Positions 9,015 through 16,902 of a DNA stretch of 64,000 nt are shown here, one piece after another. A model generated the notes under the pieces. It was not told where the DNA came from and ran no database searches. It saw nothing but the letters and a program-made list of their open reading frames with translations. The number at the start of each line of letters is the position of its first letter. Within the stretch, counting starts at the first letter, position 1. The translations under genes and the position numbers were made by a program. The stretch covers positions 1,240,001-1,304,000 of the forward strand of contig CP152425.1 of NCBI GenBank assembly GCA_038960095.1, given 5' to 3'. The DNA is from Symbiodolus clandestinus. GTDB taxonomy: Bacteria; Pseudomonadota; Gammaproteobacteria; Enterobacterales; G038960095.

Positions 9015-11027
9015 ATGGCAAATATTGCACATTACATAGCCACTGAAGACCTCACGGCAGAAGAAGCCCAAGCACTAACCGCTTCAGGGCTCACCTACGC
9101 CATGGGTTCCCGTGGGCGGCAGGACCATTCAACGGCAGTCAGTTATTTTCTCAAAGCGGCACGGGTCGAACACCCAGACGCCCTATATAATTTATCTCTG
9201 GCTTACGAGTACGGGTTAGGGGTACCGAAAAACCCTGCCTGTTCAATGGAATACCAGCTGAAAGCGTCTCAGCGCCGCTGTCAGAAGACCCATGATATTT
9301 TTTACTACTGGTTTAAGCACCATCCCCCTGCCCAGGAATCAATGATCGCGTTGCGGCTTCGAGAGAGCGAAAATAGCCCAGGCTATTGTTTTGAGCTAGG
9401 GCTGTTATACGAGGCGGGTTTAATTGACGGCCCCAACTATCAGCTTGCCTACCAATATTACCAGTATGCCGCTTGTCGGGGTTTTGATGCAGCCATGAAT
9501 CGACTGGGTTATCTATTCGAAAATGGGTTAGGCGTCACTCAAGATGTAACCCAGGCTTTTGAGTGGTATCGGCAGGCCGCTGAGCAAGGGGGCGAGTACA
9601 ATTATCAAGCTCAATTCAATTTGGGACGCTGCTATCGACAAGGGTTAGGGTGCTCGGTAGACTTAGAACGTGCTGAGGAAAGGCTACGCCAAGCATTAAG
9701 GCATCGCTTTAGACCCGCGCTTTACGAATATACTTCTGTGGCGGCGGCTGGGTTTGCCCCAGCACAGACTTTTCTGGGTGACTGCTATTTGTACGGCTAT
9801 TTAGCCCCTGAAGATCGCCAGGAAGGCTACTATTGGATTCAATTGGCGGCAGAACAGGACCACCCAGAGGCTAGTTATCACCAAGGCTGGTGTTTCTTCA
9901 ATGGCCGTGGCGTCTCACGAAATCGACAACAAGCGTTTACCTGTTTTTTGAAATCGGCTCAATTAGGATATAGTGGTGGACAGCATTTAGCTGGTTTTTG
10001 TTTTAGAGATGGACTAGGGGTCACGCAAAACGATGAGCAAGCGCTGAGATGGTTTAGCCAAGCTGCTTTACAAGGCCATGCCGATGCCAAAGCTTCGGTT
10101 GGCTTTTGCCATTTGAATGGCAAAGGTGTTAGAAAAAATTATCAGGATGCCTTCAGCTGGTTCAATAAAGCAGCTGAACAGGGCTCAGGTTGGGGAAAAT
10201 ATGGCCTCGGCCTATTGTATGAAAAAGGACTAGGAGTAGCTCAAAGTTACTCAAAAGCCATTGAGTGCTATCGACAAGCGCATCGATTAAGTAAAATAAC
10301 TCCAGCGCAAACTAGACTGGGATTTTTTTATGCGGTGCTGCTCGAGAACCCATCAGAACACTGGAAAGCGCTGTTTTATTATGCTGCGGCAGCCAAAAAA
10401 GGTGACATCAATGCAGCCTATAATGCCGGCGTACTAGAACATACCAGTTCAACTATCGATACTAGAGGAAGGTATGGTAATGCTTCCGAATTCTATCGGT
10501 TAGCGGCTGAAGCAGGCGATGCGGCAGCACAAAATAATCTAGGAGTTTTATACGCAAATGGCAAAACAGTCGATCAGGACCACCCACTAGCATTTCAGTG
10601 GTATAAAAGCGCCGCCGATGTCGGGAATTGCGCCGCACTGTTCAACTTGGCGTGCTGTTATCAATTAGGCCTAGGTGTCCTGCAAGACTATCAAATAGCC
10701 CTGAGCTACTATCATCAGGCTGCCCAACAACCCGTGGCAGCCGCTTATAACAACCTAGGAGTGTTTCATGCTCTTGGTTTAGAAACTTCGAGAGATAGCA
10801 CTGCCGCTGAGCGCTACTTTTTAAAAGCGGTGAAGCTGGAATGTGCAGAAGCGAAAACTAACTTAGGTATCCTGCGCAAGGCTGGGCCTGAGGACGCTTT
10901 TGTCTACTGCCTACAACCAATTATTAATCTTTTCCGCTGCTATAAAAAAATTCCCCCGAAAAACCAAAAAGTGATTTGGCTGCAAGAATACCTTGCCGAT
11001 GAATCGATAGAGCAAGACCAGATTTAG
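9015..11027 (+). CDS. Sel1-repeat protein B
   Basis: An intact 670-residue protein built almost wholly of Sel1-like repeats, for example LGYLFENGLGVTQDVTQAFEWYRQAAEQG and LGVLYANGKTVDQDHPLAFQWYKSAADVG. It is a tandem paralogue of the gene just upstream: both start with DALYNLxxAYEYGLGV repeats, share the central LGRCYRQGxGCSxDLE segment and end with an NQKVIxL segment. ATG 9015 is chosen because GAGG stands six bases upstream; a TTG one codon earlier is in frame. The two genes are 12 bp apart and probably form an operon. No secretion signal is visible. It is likely a cytoplasmic or translocated protein-interaction scaffold, with no specific function assignable. Confidence 0.85.
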   Translation: MANIAHYIATEDLTAEEAQALTASGLTYAMGSRGRQDHSTAVSYFLKAARVEHPDALYNLSLAYEYGLGVPKNPACSMEYQLKASQRRCQKTHDIFYYWFKHHPPAQESMIALRLRESENSPGYCFELGLLYEAGLIDGPNYQLAYQYYQYAACRGFDAAMNRLGYLFENGLGVTQDVTQAFEWYRQAAEQGGEYNYQAQFNLGRCYRQGLGCSVDLERAEERLRQALRHRFRPALYEYTSVAAAGFAPAQTFLGDCYLYGYLAPEDRQEGYYWIQLAAEQDHPEASYHQGWCFFNGRGVSRNRQQAFTCFLKSAQLGYSGGQHLAGFCFRDGLGVTQNDEQALRWFSQAALQGHADAKASVGFCHLNGKGVRKNYQDAFSWFNKAAEQGSGWGKYGLGLLYEKGLGVAQSYSKAIECYRQAHRLSKITPAQTRLGFFYAVLLENPSEHWKALFYYAAAAKKGDINAAYNAGVLEHTSSTIDTRGRYGNASEFYRLAAEAGDAAAQNNLGVLYANGKTVDQDHPLAFQWYKSAADVGNCAALFNLACCYQLGLGVLQDYQIALSYYHQAAQQPVAAAYNNLGVFHALGLETSRDSTAAERYFLKAVKLECAEAKTNLGILRKAGPEDAFVYCLQPIINLFRCYKKIPPKNQKVIWLQEYLADESIEQDQI

Positions 11028-11525
11028 CAGGTTGGTATAAAAGGGGATTGGTGGGCCACTTTGCAGTTGCTGTTGACACAAATGTCCTCAAATTGCAACG
11101 TTGCCCACACTAGGCCTTGAAAGAGGGAAAATTCTGTTGCATGGCAGCAGGCTCCTTTTGGTTTCTAATAGCTGCCACCATGAGGTATCAATCTCAATAT
11201 TTGGTGGCAGCCCAAGCAGAGTTGATACTACCGGACCATCAGATGCCGGTCACCCGAAGGTGCCCCGCCTGAGCCACCATAATTTGGTAGGCATAAAGAG
11301 CGCGCTAGATAGCGCATTCTTGGCGCTGATGGTAGGCTCGGAGTGTAAAATCCGGTCATAGTTTTTACTATGACAGAGAAACTATACTGCTCCGCCTACT
11401 AATCCGCAAGCGCCTGGGTGATTTTTTATTGAACTGGTTGCAAAAAAGTTAAAGTTGTGACAGGACGCTATCCAGTATCTTGGTAGAACCTGCTGGCAGC
11501 TAGCAATCCCTCGCTGCTTATAGAT
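11028..11525. other. About 500 bp without a confident gene
   Basis: A short open frame (11101-11361, 86 codons) contains GGSPSRVDTTGPSDAGHPKVPRLSHHN. It looks like the small leader-type open frames found near prophage immunity regions, but I cannot name it and it lacks a ribosome site. Its GC content is higher than that of the surrounding accessory DNA. The segment probably represents phage or mobile-element debris between the Sel1 pair and the rpn gene. Confidence 0.35.
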
Positions 11526-12485
11526 TTAGTAGTGTACGCGCAGCCGATTGATCTCTTCATCTGATAGTTTAGTTACTCTTTTAACGAACTGAAAATCCGC
11601 ACCTTCTGCTAACATATTTTTAGCAATTTCAAAGGCTTTATCATGCCTGCCTTGCTGTAGGCCTTCTTGTCTAAATTGCTGCGCAAATGTCATAATTTCC
11701 TCTCCAATAGTCGGTAGAGCCTCGGCACAGAGCTTTAGTAACTGCAGCCCTTCTTCTCTAGGTCTGTTATGCCCAGTGATTTCCGCTAGACACTTTATAA
11801 AGTCTTCAGCGTACTCGCTATCCACATCCGAGTAGATTATAGCCAATTTGTCGCTGTGAATCAGCTGCTGTTTAATCCAGTCGAGTGCCTCCCGTTCCCA
11901 GGCGTGCTTGAAGACCAATTCCATTGCACTGAACAGATTATGCTGCTGAATTTCCTTATCGGACATTACCGTCAAATCAATCAGCTGGAAGGGCTTCAGC
12001 GCCCATTGCTTGGCAAGCTCTGGATTCTCAAAGCAGTCCCAGATTTCGATAGAATGGGGATAGGGTGAGCGCTTGCCATGATAAATCACCACTGGCAAAA
12101 TAATCGGCAATTTCTTGTTGGCGTTCTGTCTCGAATAGTTATCCATCAACCCAACAACATATTTTAGAACGCGGAAAGCCATGAGTTCATCATCGTCGCT
12201 TTGGTGTTCACAAGCAACGATAATGTAGGCATCCTGCCCCTGAATTGTGCACCCATAAACGCAATCGGAATGGGTGATTCTCAAGTTCTTCAACAGGGTA
12301 CTGCCGTTTAGTAGCGTTAAGGTGCTGAAGTCTATTTTTTGCACCAACTCGGGTGGCAGATAAGTTCTCAGTAGCTCGACAGCGAGTTTTTTCTCCTGCA
12401 TGGATAGGCGAAATAGCCTGTCAAAGGGGTCTTTGATTTCCCTCGCTTGGGTTGATGATGTTACTGCTATAGGTTTTTTCGCCAT
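11526..12485 (-). CDS. Rpn family PD-(D/E)XK nuclease / putative transposase
   Basis: A 319-residue protein of the Rpn (RpnA-E, YhgA-like) family, DNA endonucleases that raise RecA-independent recombination in E. coli. The start DPFDRLFRLSMQEKKLAVELLRTYLP is the family's N-terminal signature. The nuclease core shows the aspartate in THSDCVYGC and the acidic/Gln pair in AYIIVACEHQSDDDELMAFRVLKYV, then LPVVIYHGKR. The C-terminus has the common QEGLQQGRHD...A..MLAEG tail. ATG 12485 follows GAGATTGAG. It ends 12 bp downstream of the DUF2726 gene and may be co-transcribed with it. Such genes are often multicopy in symbiont genomes and often act as selfish mobile elements. Confidence 0.88.
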   Translation of the reverse strand: MAKKPIAVTSSTQAREIKDPFDRLFRLSMQEKKLAVELLRTYLPPELVQKIDFSTLTLLNGSTLLKNLRITHSDCVYGCTIQGQDAYIIVACEHQSDDDELMAFRVLKYVVGLMDNYSRQNANKKLPIILPVVIYHGKRSPYPHSIEIWDCFENPELAKQWALKPFQLIDLTVMSDKEIQQHNLFSAMELVFKHAWEREALDWIKQQLIHSDKLAIIYSDVDSEYAEDFIKCLAEITGHNRPREEGLQLLKLCAEALPTIGEEIMTFAQQFRQEGLQQGRHDKAFEIAKNMLAEGADFQFVKRVTKLSDEEINRLRVHY

Positions 12486-12497
12486 CTCAATCTCTAC

Positions 12498-13064
12498 TTA
12501 ACCGAAACTGGCAGTAAACAGGGTAATCGGTCGACTCGGCACCGGGGCTGATAGAATGCAGTCACAACGGCTACAGGCCTGTTTCTCCCTACCCCAACGG
12601 ATAACCTTTGACACTATATAAGAGTGCTTAACAGCAAAGCGAACTAAGGGTAGTCGGACTGCCTGGCATAGCTCATCAAGGAACTGGTCTCGTTGCTGAC
12701 GTTTACTCTTTTGATGGGATTTAGCATCGAGCTCGATCACACACTGGACCGATAGATCATTTTTGTCGCACAGTACAAGATCAAAATGCTTGGAGCAAAC
12801 CCGGTTAAAAGATTTTTGCCACAAGGCGCAGTTTTTAGTGGGGCGACCAGTAATGACATCGACTACCCTAACCTTACATAGAATCACATAATCATTGCCG
12901 CAAGCTTGCTGCAGTACCCCGAAAAATGAGCGTTCAGCAGCAGAAAATAGCTTCTCCTGCCGCTGATAAAAATCGGCTAGGCGTGCAGCTGGCGATCGTT
13001 GCTGTAACGCCAATGAACTTAAGACTATAGCAACAATTACAATGACAGCAATTATAACTAACAT
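12498..13064 (-). CDS. Membrane-anchored DUF2726 protein
   Basis: The N-terminal hydrophobic helix (MLVIIAVIVIVAIVLSSLAL) is followed by a DUF2726 domain. Recognisable blocks are FSAAERSFFGVLQQACG, VRVVDVI, FNRVCSKHFDLVLCD, VIELDAKSHQKSKRQQRDQFLDELC and LPLVRFAVK. DUF2726 is a nuclease-like fold with a conserved E-L-D...S/H-QK segment; its biological role is unknown. I place the start at ATG 13064 (AAGG seven bases upstream), after the stop of the small gene before it; a longer TTG start at 13118 would overlap that gene. The C-terminal cysteine pair (SRCDC) resembles part of a metal-binding site. It sits between two other accessory genes on the same strand. Confidence 0.75.
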   Translation of the reverse strand: MLVIIAVIVIVAIVLSSLALQQRSPAARLADFYQRQEKLFSAAERSFFGVLQQACGNDYVILCKVRVVDVITGRPTKNCALWQKSFNRVCSKHFDLVLCDKNDLSVQCVIELDAKSHQKSKRQQRDQFLDELCQAVRLPLVRFAVKHSYIVSKVIRWGREKQACSRCDCILSAPVPSRPITLFTASFG

Positions 13065-13074
13065 GATAATAACC

Positions 13075-13275
13075 TTAATGTTTCGGTTTCTTAAACAGCA
13101 GCATTTCACCTTTCTCAAACACTACCGGGTAGGTCAGCGGCTCTCCCTTCTGATGAATGCTGTTGGGCGGGAAATACAGCACGGTCCATGGTGGTAGGTT
13201 TTTACTTAGCGTTTGATAAAAGTCTTTTTCTGAGAAGGTCCTTTCACCCACCTGGTAAAAGATAATCCGTACCAT
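13075..13275 (-). CDS. 66-residue protein of unknown function
   Basis: A short protein opening the minus-strand accessory cluster, 10 bp upstream of the DUF2726 gene. It has no signal peptide or membrane helix. The core (PPWTVLYFPPNSIHQKGEPLTYPVVFEKGE) resembles in layout the core of the small protein at 53189-53380 (LQLYLPHELSGLKGETITFPIKI), including the KGExxTxP pattern. The two may belong to one unnamed family. The ribosome site is weak, so the start is uncertain. Its promoter region is shared divergently with the lipase-like gene. Confidence 0.5.
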   Translation of the reverse strand: MVRIIFYQVGERTFSEKDFYQTLSKNLPPWTVLYFPPNSIHQKGEPLTYPVVFEKGEMLLFKKPKH

Positions 13276-13299
13276 AAAAGAGATAGCCCCAAAGGTTAA

Positions 13300-13354
13300 T
13301 TGAAGTTGACTATAAGCTAATTATAATGTTAATATATTGTTCAATAAACAATAT
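13300..13354 (+). promoter_or_regulatory. Promoter and inverted repeat before the lipase-like gene
   Basis: TTGAAG (13300-13305) and TATAAT (13322-13327) are separated by 16 bp. From 13334 to 13354 there is an inverted repeat ATATTGTT-CAATA-AACAATAT ending two bases before the ATG. It would form a short hairpin over the ribosome-binding region, or a dimeric repressor site. GTTAA-like half-sites at 13328 and 13339 are 11 bp apart. Confidence 0.45.
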
Positions 13355-13356
13355 AA

Positions 13357-14679
13357 ATGTTGGATACGTTAATTTTAATGAAAAATTTTCAAGATGAGAC
13401 TTTTTCTGAGTCAACAATAGACGACGACTATGAGATGATTGATATTTCGGAAATACCGAAATATCAATCATCTGCAGAGCAAGTTGCCTTCAATGCTGTT
13501 GAATTGGCTTATGGGGTTGGTCGCAAGCAGTTTATCGCTAAGGATGCCAGAATTAATGGTGCTATTTTACCCGGTAGTGGATGGGAAATGCTTTGCACTT
13601 CTGAAGGCAGCGATTTTGGTTATAAAGCAGTCTGTTTGGTCAATCGTGAAACCAAAGAGGTGCATATTGCTTCCGCTGGCACGATACCCAGTGAACCACA
13701 TGACTTGTTGGATGACGTAAGATTAGTATTCGGTCATTCTCCCAATAAGCTGCATCCCTTAAAAACGTTTATTAATAAAGTGATTGCGAGCTTAGGAGGT
13801 GATGCAGCTACCGCTGGATATCAGTTTAGTACTAGTGGCCACTCATTGGGTGCTGTGGTGGCTGATTTAACAGGGCTAGAGTTGATTTCACGTGGTATTA
13901 AAACAAAGGGTTCAATTACTTTCGAAAACCCTGGTTCTGAAAAAGTACTTGAAGATCGAAAAATATTTAGCGGCCCCATTAATAATCAGCAGTTTGAACA
14001 ATTTCGATCTGATTCCAAAGTTTACAATGCTAAACCGAACTTTATCAACCGGACAGCCAATCAGTTTGGCAAATGTATCTTGGTGTTGCAAAAGAAGGTA
14101 GAAAAGCTTAAAAAAGAGTCATTGACTAAAGCGCCTAAAATAGCTACCGGTTATCTGAAGGGGTTTCGAGATAAAATAAGCTCTCTAGCGGCAAATTTTA
14201 AGCAGTTACGTTCTTCAGGGAAGGCAACAATCTTAGAAGGTACCGCAGCTTTTTTTTCAGGATTAACGATTCCTTGGCTAGCGTTAAAAGCTTTTGAAGG
14301 TGCTCAACAATTTGCGAAAGTCATAGAAGAGCATAAGTTGGGCAATTTTAGTAATATGGGTTCGGTAATCGCTATCCCTGTCCAGGGTGGAGATTCCGGT
14401 CAACTTATAGTAGAGAAAGGGCACCTTTTACCAATGTCTGAAAAACAATTGCGTGCAGCTAAGGGAAATGATCTGTTATATTGCAGAGACTTTAGATCAC
14501 TTGTGGATGTTCATGGTATTTGTTTTGAAAAGCTTACAGAGCTTATGAGTACTGAAGAAGCAAAAGCTAGACAAGGTATTTCTAATCCGTGGCAGAATGC
14601 TGCATTAGATCTCTCAATGCCTAGCATTCAAACAGGTTTAGCTTCTTTTGCAATGACTCAATTGGCAATAGCCGTATAG
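13357..14679 (+). CDS. Lipase class 3-like alpha/beta hydrolase, candidate effector
   Basis: A 440-residue protein with the pattern of lipase class 3 enzymes. A strand ending in ASAGT is followed by a D-rich segment (PHDLLDDVRLVFG). Then comes the nucleophile elbow GHSLG at 161-165, with Ser163 the likely catalytic serine, in YQFSTSGHSLGAVVADL, followed by the SITFENPGS segment. The triad Asp and His cannot be fixed by eye. There is no signal peptide, which in host-associated bacteria is common for translocated phospholipases. The C-terminal third has a hydrophobic patch (AAFFSGLTIPWLALKAF). Two in-frame starts exist (13357 and 13378), neither with a clear ribosome site. It converges on coaA with one base between the stop codons. 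Confidence 0.65.
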   Translation: MLDTLILMKNFQDETFSESTIDDDYEMIDISEIPKYQSSAEQVAFNAVELAYGVGRKQFIAKDARINGAILPGSGWEMLCTSEGSDFGYKAVCLVNRETKEVHIASAGTIPSEPHDLLDDVRLVFGHSPNKLHPLKTFINKVIASLGGDAATAGYQFSTSGHSLGAVVADLTGLELISRGIKTKGSITFENPGSEKVLEDRKIFSGPINNQQFEQFRSDSKVYNAKPNFINRTANQFGKCILVLQKKVEKLKKESLTKAPKIATGYLKGFRDKISSLAANFKQLRSSGKATILEGTAAFFSGLTIPWLALKAFEGAQQFAKVIEEHKLGNFSNMGSVIAIPVQGGDSGQLIVEKGHLLPMSEKQLRAAKGNDLLYCRDFRSLVDVHGICFEKLTELMSTEEAKARQGISNPWQNAALDLSMPSIQTGLASFAMTQLAIAV

Positions 14680-14680
14680 A

Positions 14681-15613
14681 CTACGGTGTAACCAATAGGG
14701 GAACTTGTAGTTGAATCTGCTCTACCCAGTGATTGACTCCTTTATAAAGGATTAGCTGGGCATTTTTACGCGTTGGTAAGATATTTTGCCGAAGATTTAG
14801 GCCATTAATTTTTTCCCAAATCCCGCTAGCAGTGGCAACTGCTTGTTCATCGGTCAAACAGGCATAATGGTAAAAATAGCTGCCAGGATCGCGAAAGGCG
14901 CTATCACGCAGCAGTAGGAAACGCTCGATGTACCAGCGCTTTAGCTGTTGTTCGGGAGCATCAATATAGAGTGAAAAGTCCAGAAAATCTACCATAAAGC
15001 GCTGCGATTGGTGGCAACGGTAGTCGCCGCGCTGCTGCAATACATTTAATCCTTCTAAAATGACCACCTCAGGCTGTTCAAGGCACTGATATTGGTGGGG
15101 AATAATATCATAGAGCCAATGAGAGTAGAGTGGGACCTGCAGTTTTGGCTTCCCAGCTTTTAGATCGCTCATCAATTGAATCAGTTTCTGTCGATGATAC
15201 GAGTGCGGGAAGCCCTTTTTATCCATTAGATTGTGAGTTTTTAGTTGCTGGTTAGAGTAAAGAAAACCATCCGTATTGACTAAAACAACTTGCCGCGGTT
15301 GCGGCCAGCTTTTGAGCAACCACTGCAAAATACGTGCACAGGTACTTTTTCCAGCGGCCACGCTGCCAGCGATCCCGATAATATAGGGAGGCTGTTGATT
15401 AGAACGCGCTTCAGTCATGGATTGTTGTTGGTAAAGCTGAATCCGTTGATGTAATAACTCAATCAGCGGCCAATAAATCTGCTGGACTTCAAGTAAATTT
15501 AGAGGTTCATTTAACCCTTGTAGCCGTTTAAGCTGAGGTTGAGTTAACAGCGGTGGCAAGGGCAGCCGGCTGCGAGCCGTCCAGCTTTGCCGGGTATAGT
15601 GCTGAAAAAGCAT
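14681..15613 (-). CDS. coaA: Pantothenate kinase type I
   Basis: CoaA phosphorylates pantothenate, the first committed and feedback-controlled step of coenzyme A synthesis. The P-loop GIAGSVAAGKST, the LVNTDGFLYSNQ strand, KKGFPHSYHRQKLIQLMSDLKAGKP, VPLYSHWLYDIIPH, the VILEGLNVLQ block and the end segment GLNLRQNILPTRKNAQLILYKGVNHWV match type I CoaA along its length. E. coli starts at the equivalent of MLFQHYTRQSW, so I choose ATG 15613. An in-frame ATG at 15673 would add 20 residues and overlap nqrM. Neither start has a clear ribosome site. Position at the end of the nqr cluster suggests readthrough from that operon. Confidence 0.9.
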   Translation of the reverse strand: MLFQHYTRQSWTARSRLPLPPLLTQPQLKRLQGLNEPLNLLEVQQIYWPLIELLHQRIQLYQQQSMTEARSNQQPPYIIGIAGSVAAGKSTCARILQWLLKSWPQPRQVVLVNTDGFLYSNQQLKTHNLMDKKGFPHSYHRQKLIQLMSDLKAGKPKLQVPLYSHWLYDIIPHQYQCLEQPEVVILEGLNVLQQRGDYRCHQSQRFMVDFLDFSLYIDAPEQQLKRWYIERFLLLRDSAFRDPGSYFYHYACLTDEQAVATASGIWEKINGLNLRQNILPTRKNAQLILYKGVNHWVEQIQLQVPLLVTP

Positions 15614-15636
15614 CACAGATGGGATGATGGTGAGCG

Positions 15637-15825
15637 CTAGGGTTTGTTCGAGGGTTGTTTTGACGACGCACATCGAGTAGTACAGTCGCAGATTTTGTCG
15701 ATTCCCAATTGATTCAAGCCGCCGCAGCTGCCCCGCAGCCGTTTTTTTTGCAGGAGATAGCCGCTGGCCATCGCAAGCACCACAGCAAGCAGCAGAATAA
15801 AGGTTAGTAGGAAAATGATCATCAC
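15637..15825 (-). CDS. nqrM: Na+-NQR maturation protein NqrM
   Basis: NqrM is a small membrane protein needed to assemble the iron site of the Na+-translocating NADH:quinone reductase. The 62 residues consist of an N-terminal transmembrane helix (MMIIFLLTFILLLAVVLAMASGYLLQKK) and the family signature RGSCGGLNQLGIDKICDC. The cysteines Cys34, Cys46, Cys48 and Cys52 are the expected metal ligands. Its ATG overlaps the apbE stop (ATGA at 15822-15825), so the two are translationally coupled. This is the standard nqrF-apbE-nqrM order. Confidence 0.92.
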   Translation of the reverse strand: MMIIFLLTFILLLAVVLAMASGYLLQKKRLRGSCGGLNQLGIDKICDCTTRCASSKQPSNKP

Positions 15826-16898
15826 CGTTCTCTAAGTTGGGTTAGGTAGGGTTGAAAAGCATTGGAATAGCGCTCAGTGATGCCATCAGCTGTTTTGATT
15901 AATAGCATTAAAGGGATCTGTTGTTGATTGGCGATACTCAATGCTTTTTCAGGACCCAGTACGAGAAATGCGGTGGCCAAACCATCGGCAGTCATACAGG
16001 AAGGGTGTAATACCGTGGCTGAGATCAAAGCATGGGTAATCGGTTTTCCCGTGCGTGGATCTAAAGTGTGGGCGTACCGGATATTTTCGTGCTCAAAGTA
16101 GATTCGGTAATCACCGGAAGTTGCCATAGCTCCATTGGAATAACCGAGTGAACGTACCGGGGGTTTAGCAGGGTCCAGTGGGTTTTCAATGGCAATGCGC
16201 CAAGGCTGATTTTGCGGATTATTGCCTTTACAGCGGATTTCTCCGCCAATATTAATCAGATAGTGTTCAATCCCTAACTCGTCTAAATAATCAGCCAAAT
16301 AGTCGACGCCGTACCCCTTGCCAATGGCTGAAAGGTCGAGTGATAGCTGCGGGATTTTTTTACTCACCGCCTGTTGATGCAGGTTTAGTTGGTTGATGCC
16401 AGTCCAAGTTCGATATTGATCAATATCAGTATCACGAGGTAAGCGGTTTGGGGAGGGAGGTGTGGGCCCAAAGCCCCAAAGGTTGACTAAAGGGCCCATA
16501 GTAATATCTAAGGCACCTTCAGTTAACTGATGAATTCGCACGGCTTCACGAATTACGGTGAGGGTTTCAACCGCCATTGGGAACGGTTGATCAATCATTT
16601 GGCTTTGGTTAAAACGGCTGATCTCCGCCTGGGGGCGATAGGTCGACATGAGTTGGTTAATCCGCTCTAAACGTTGCTCCAAGGCCTGTTGTAATGCGCT
16701 GGCTGTTGGTAATTTAGAATGCGACCAGTAATGGACCGTGTAGTAGGTTCCCATTGTCGATCCATTTAATGGAACCCACTGTGATGTTTGCCGACAACCA
16801 TTGAGAAGATTAAGTCCGTAGATTAATCCTAGTAACGGAATCAGCTTGATCAGGCGTTGGTAGGACGTTAAGTTAATTGAATCTAGCGAGGAAGGCAT
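15822..16898 (-). CDS. apbE: FAD:protein FMN transferase (ApbE)
   Basis: ApbE attaches FMN through a phosphoester bond to threonines of NqrB and NqrC. It is a periplasmic lipoprotein: an N-terminal helix ends in the lipobox LNGC with Cys35. Family blocks are visible: GSTMGTYYTV, ALDITMGPLVNLWGFGP, LDLSAIGKGYGVDYLADYL, YLINIGGEIRCKG, WRIAIENPLDP, GAMATSGDYRIY, HTLDPRTGKPI, SATVLHPSCMTADGLATAFLVLGPEKA. I chose ATG 16898 because TGGGGA stands seven bases upstream; an in-frame ATG at 16919 lies inside nqrF. It sits between its substrate's operon and nqrM. Confidence 0.92.
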   Translation of the reverse strand: MPSSLDSINLTSYQRLIKLIPLLGLIYGLNLLNGCRQTSQWVPLNGSTMGTYYTVHYWSHSKLPTASALQQALEQRLERINQLMSTYRPQAEISRFNQSQMIDQPFPMAVETLTVIREAVRIHQLTEGALDITMGPLVNLWGFGPTPPSPNRLPRDTDIDQYRTWTGINQLNLHQQAVSKKIPQLSLDLSAIGKGYGVDYLADYLDELGIEHYLINIGGEIRCKGNNPQNQPWRIAIENPLDPAKPPVRSLGYSNGAMATSGDYRIYFEHENIRYAHTLDPRTGKPITHALISATVLHPSCMTADGLATAFLVLGPEKALSIANQQQIPLMLLIKTADGITERYSNAFQPYLTQLRER

Positions 16899-16902
16899 AT
16901 CA

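Noticed and set aside
11101..11361. Open frame of 86 codons resembling a prophage leader peptide
   Set aside because: No ribosome site and no name I can support; kept only as a note in the intergenic entry.
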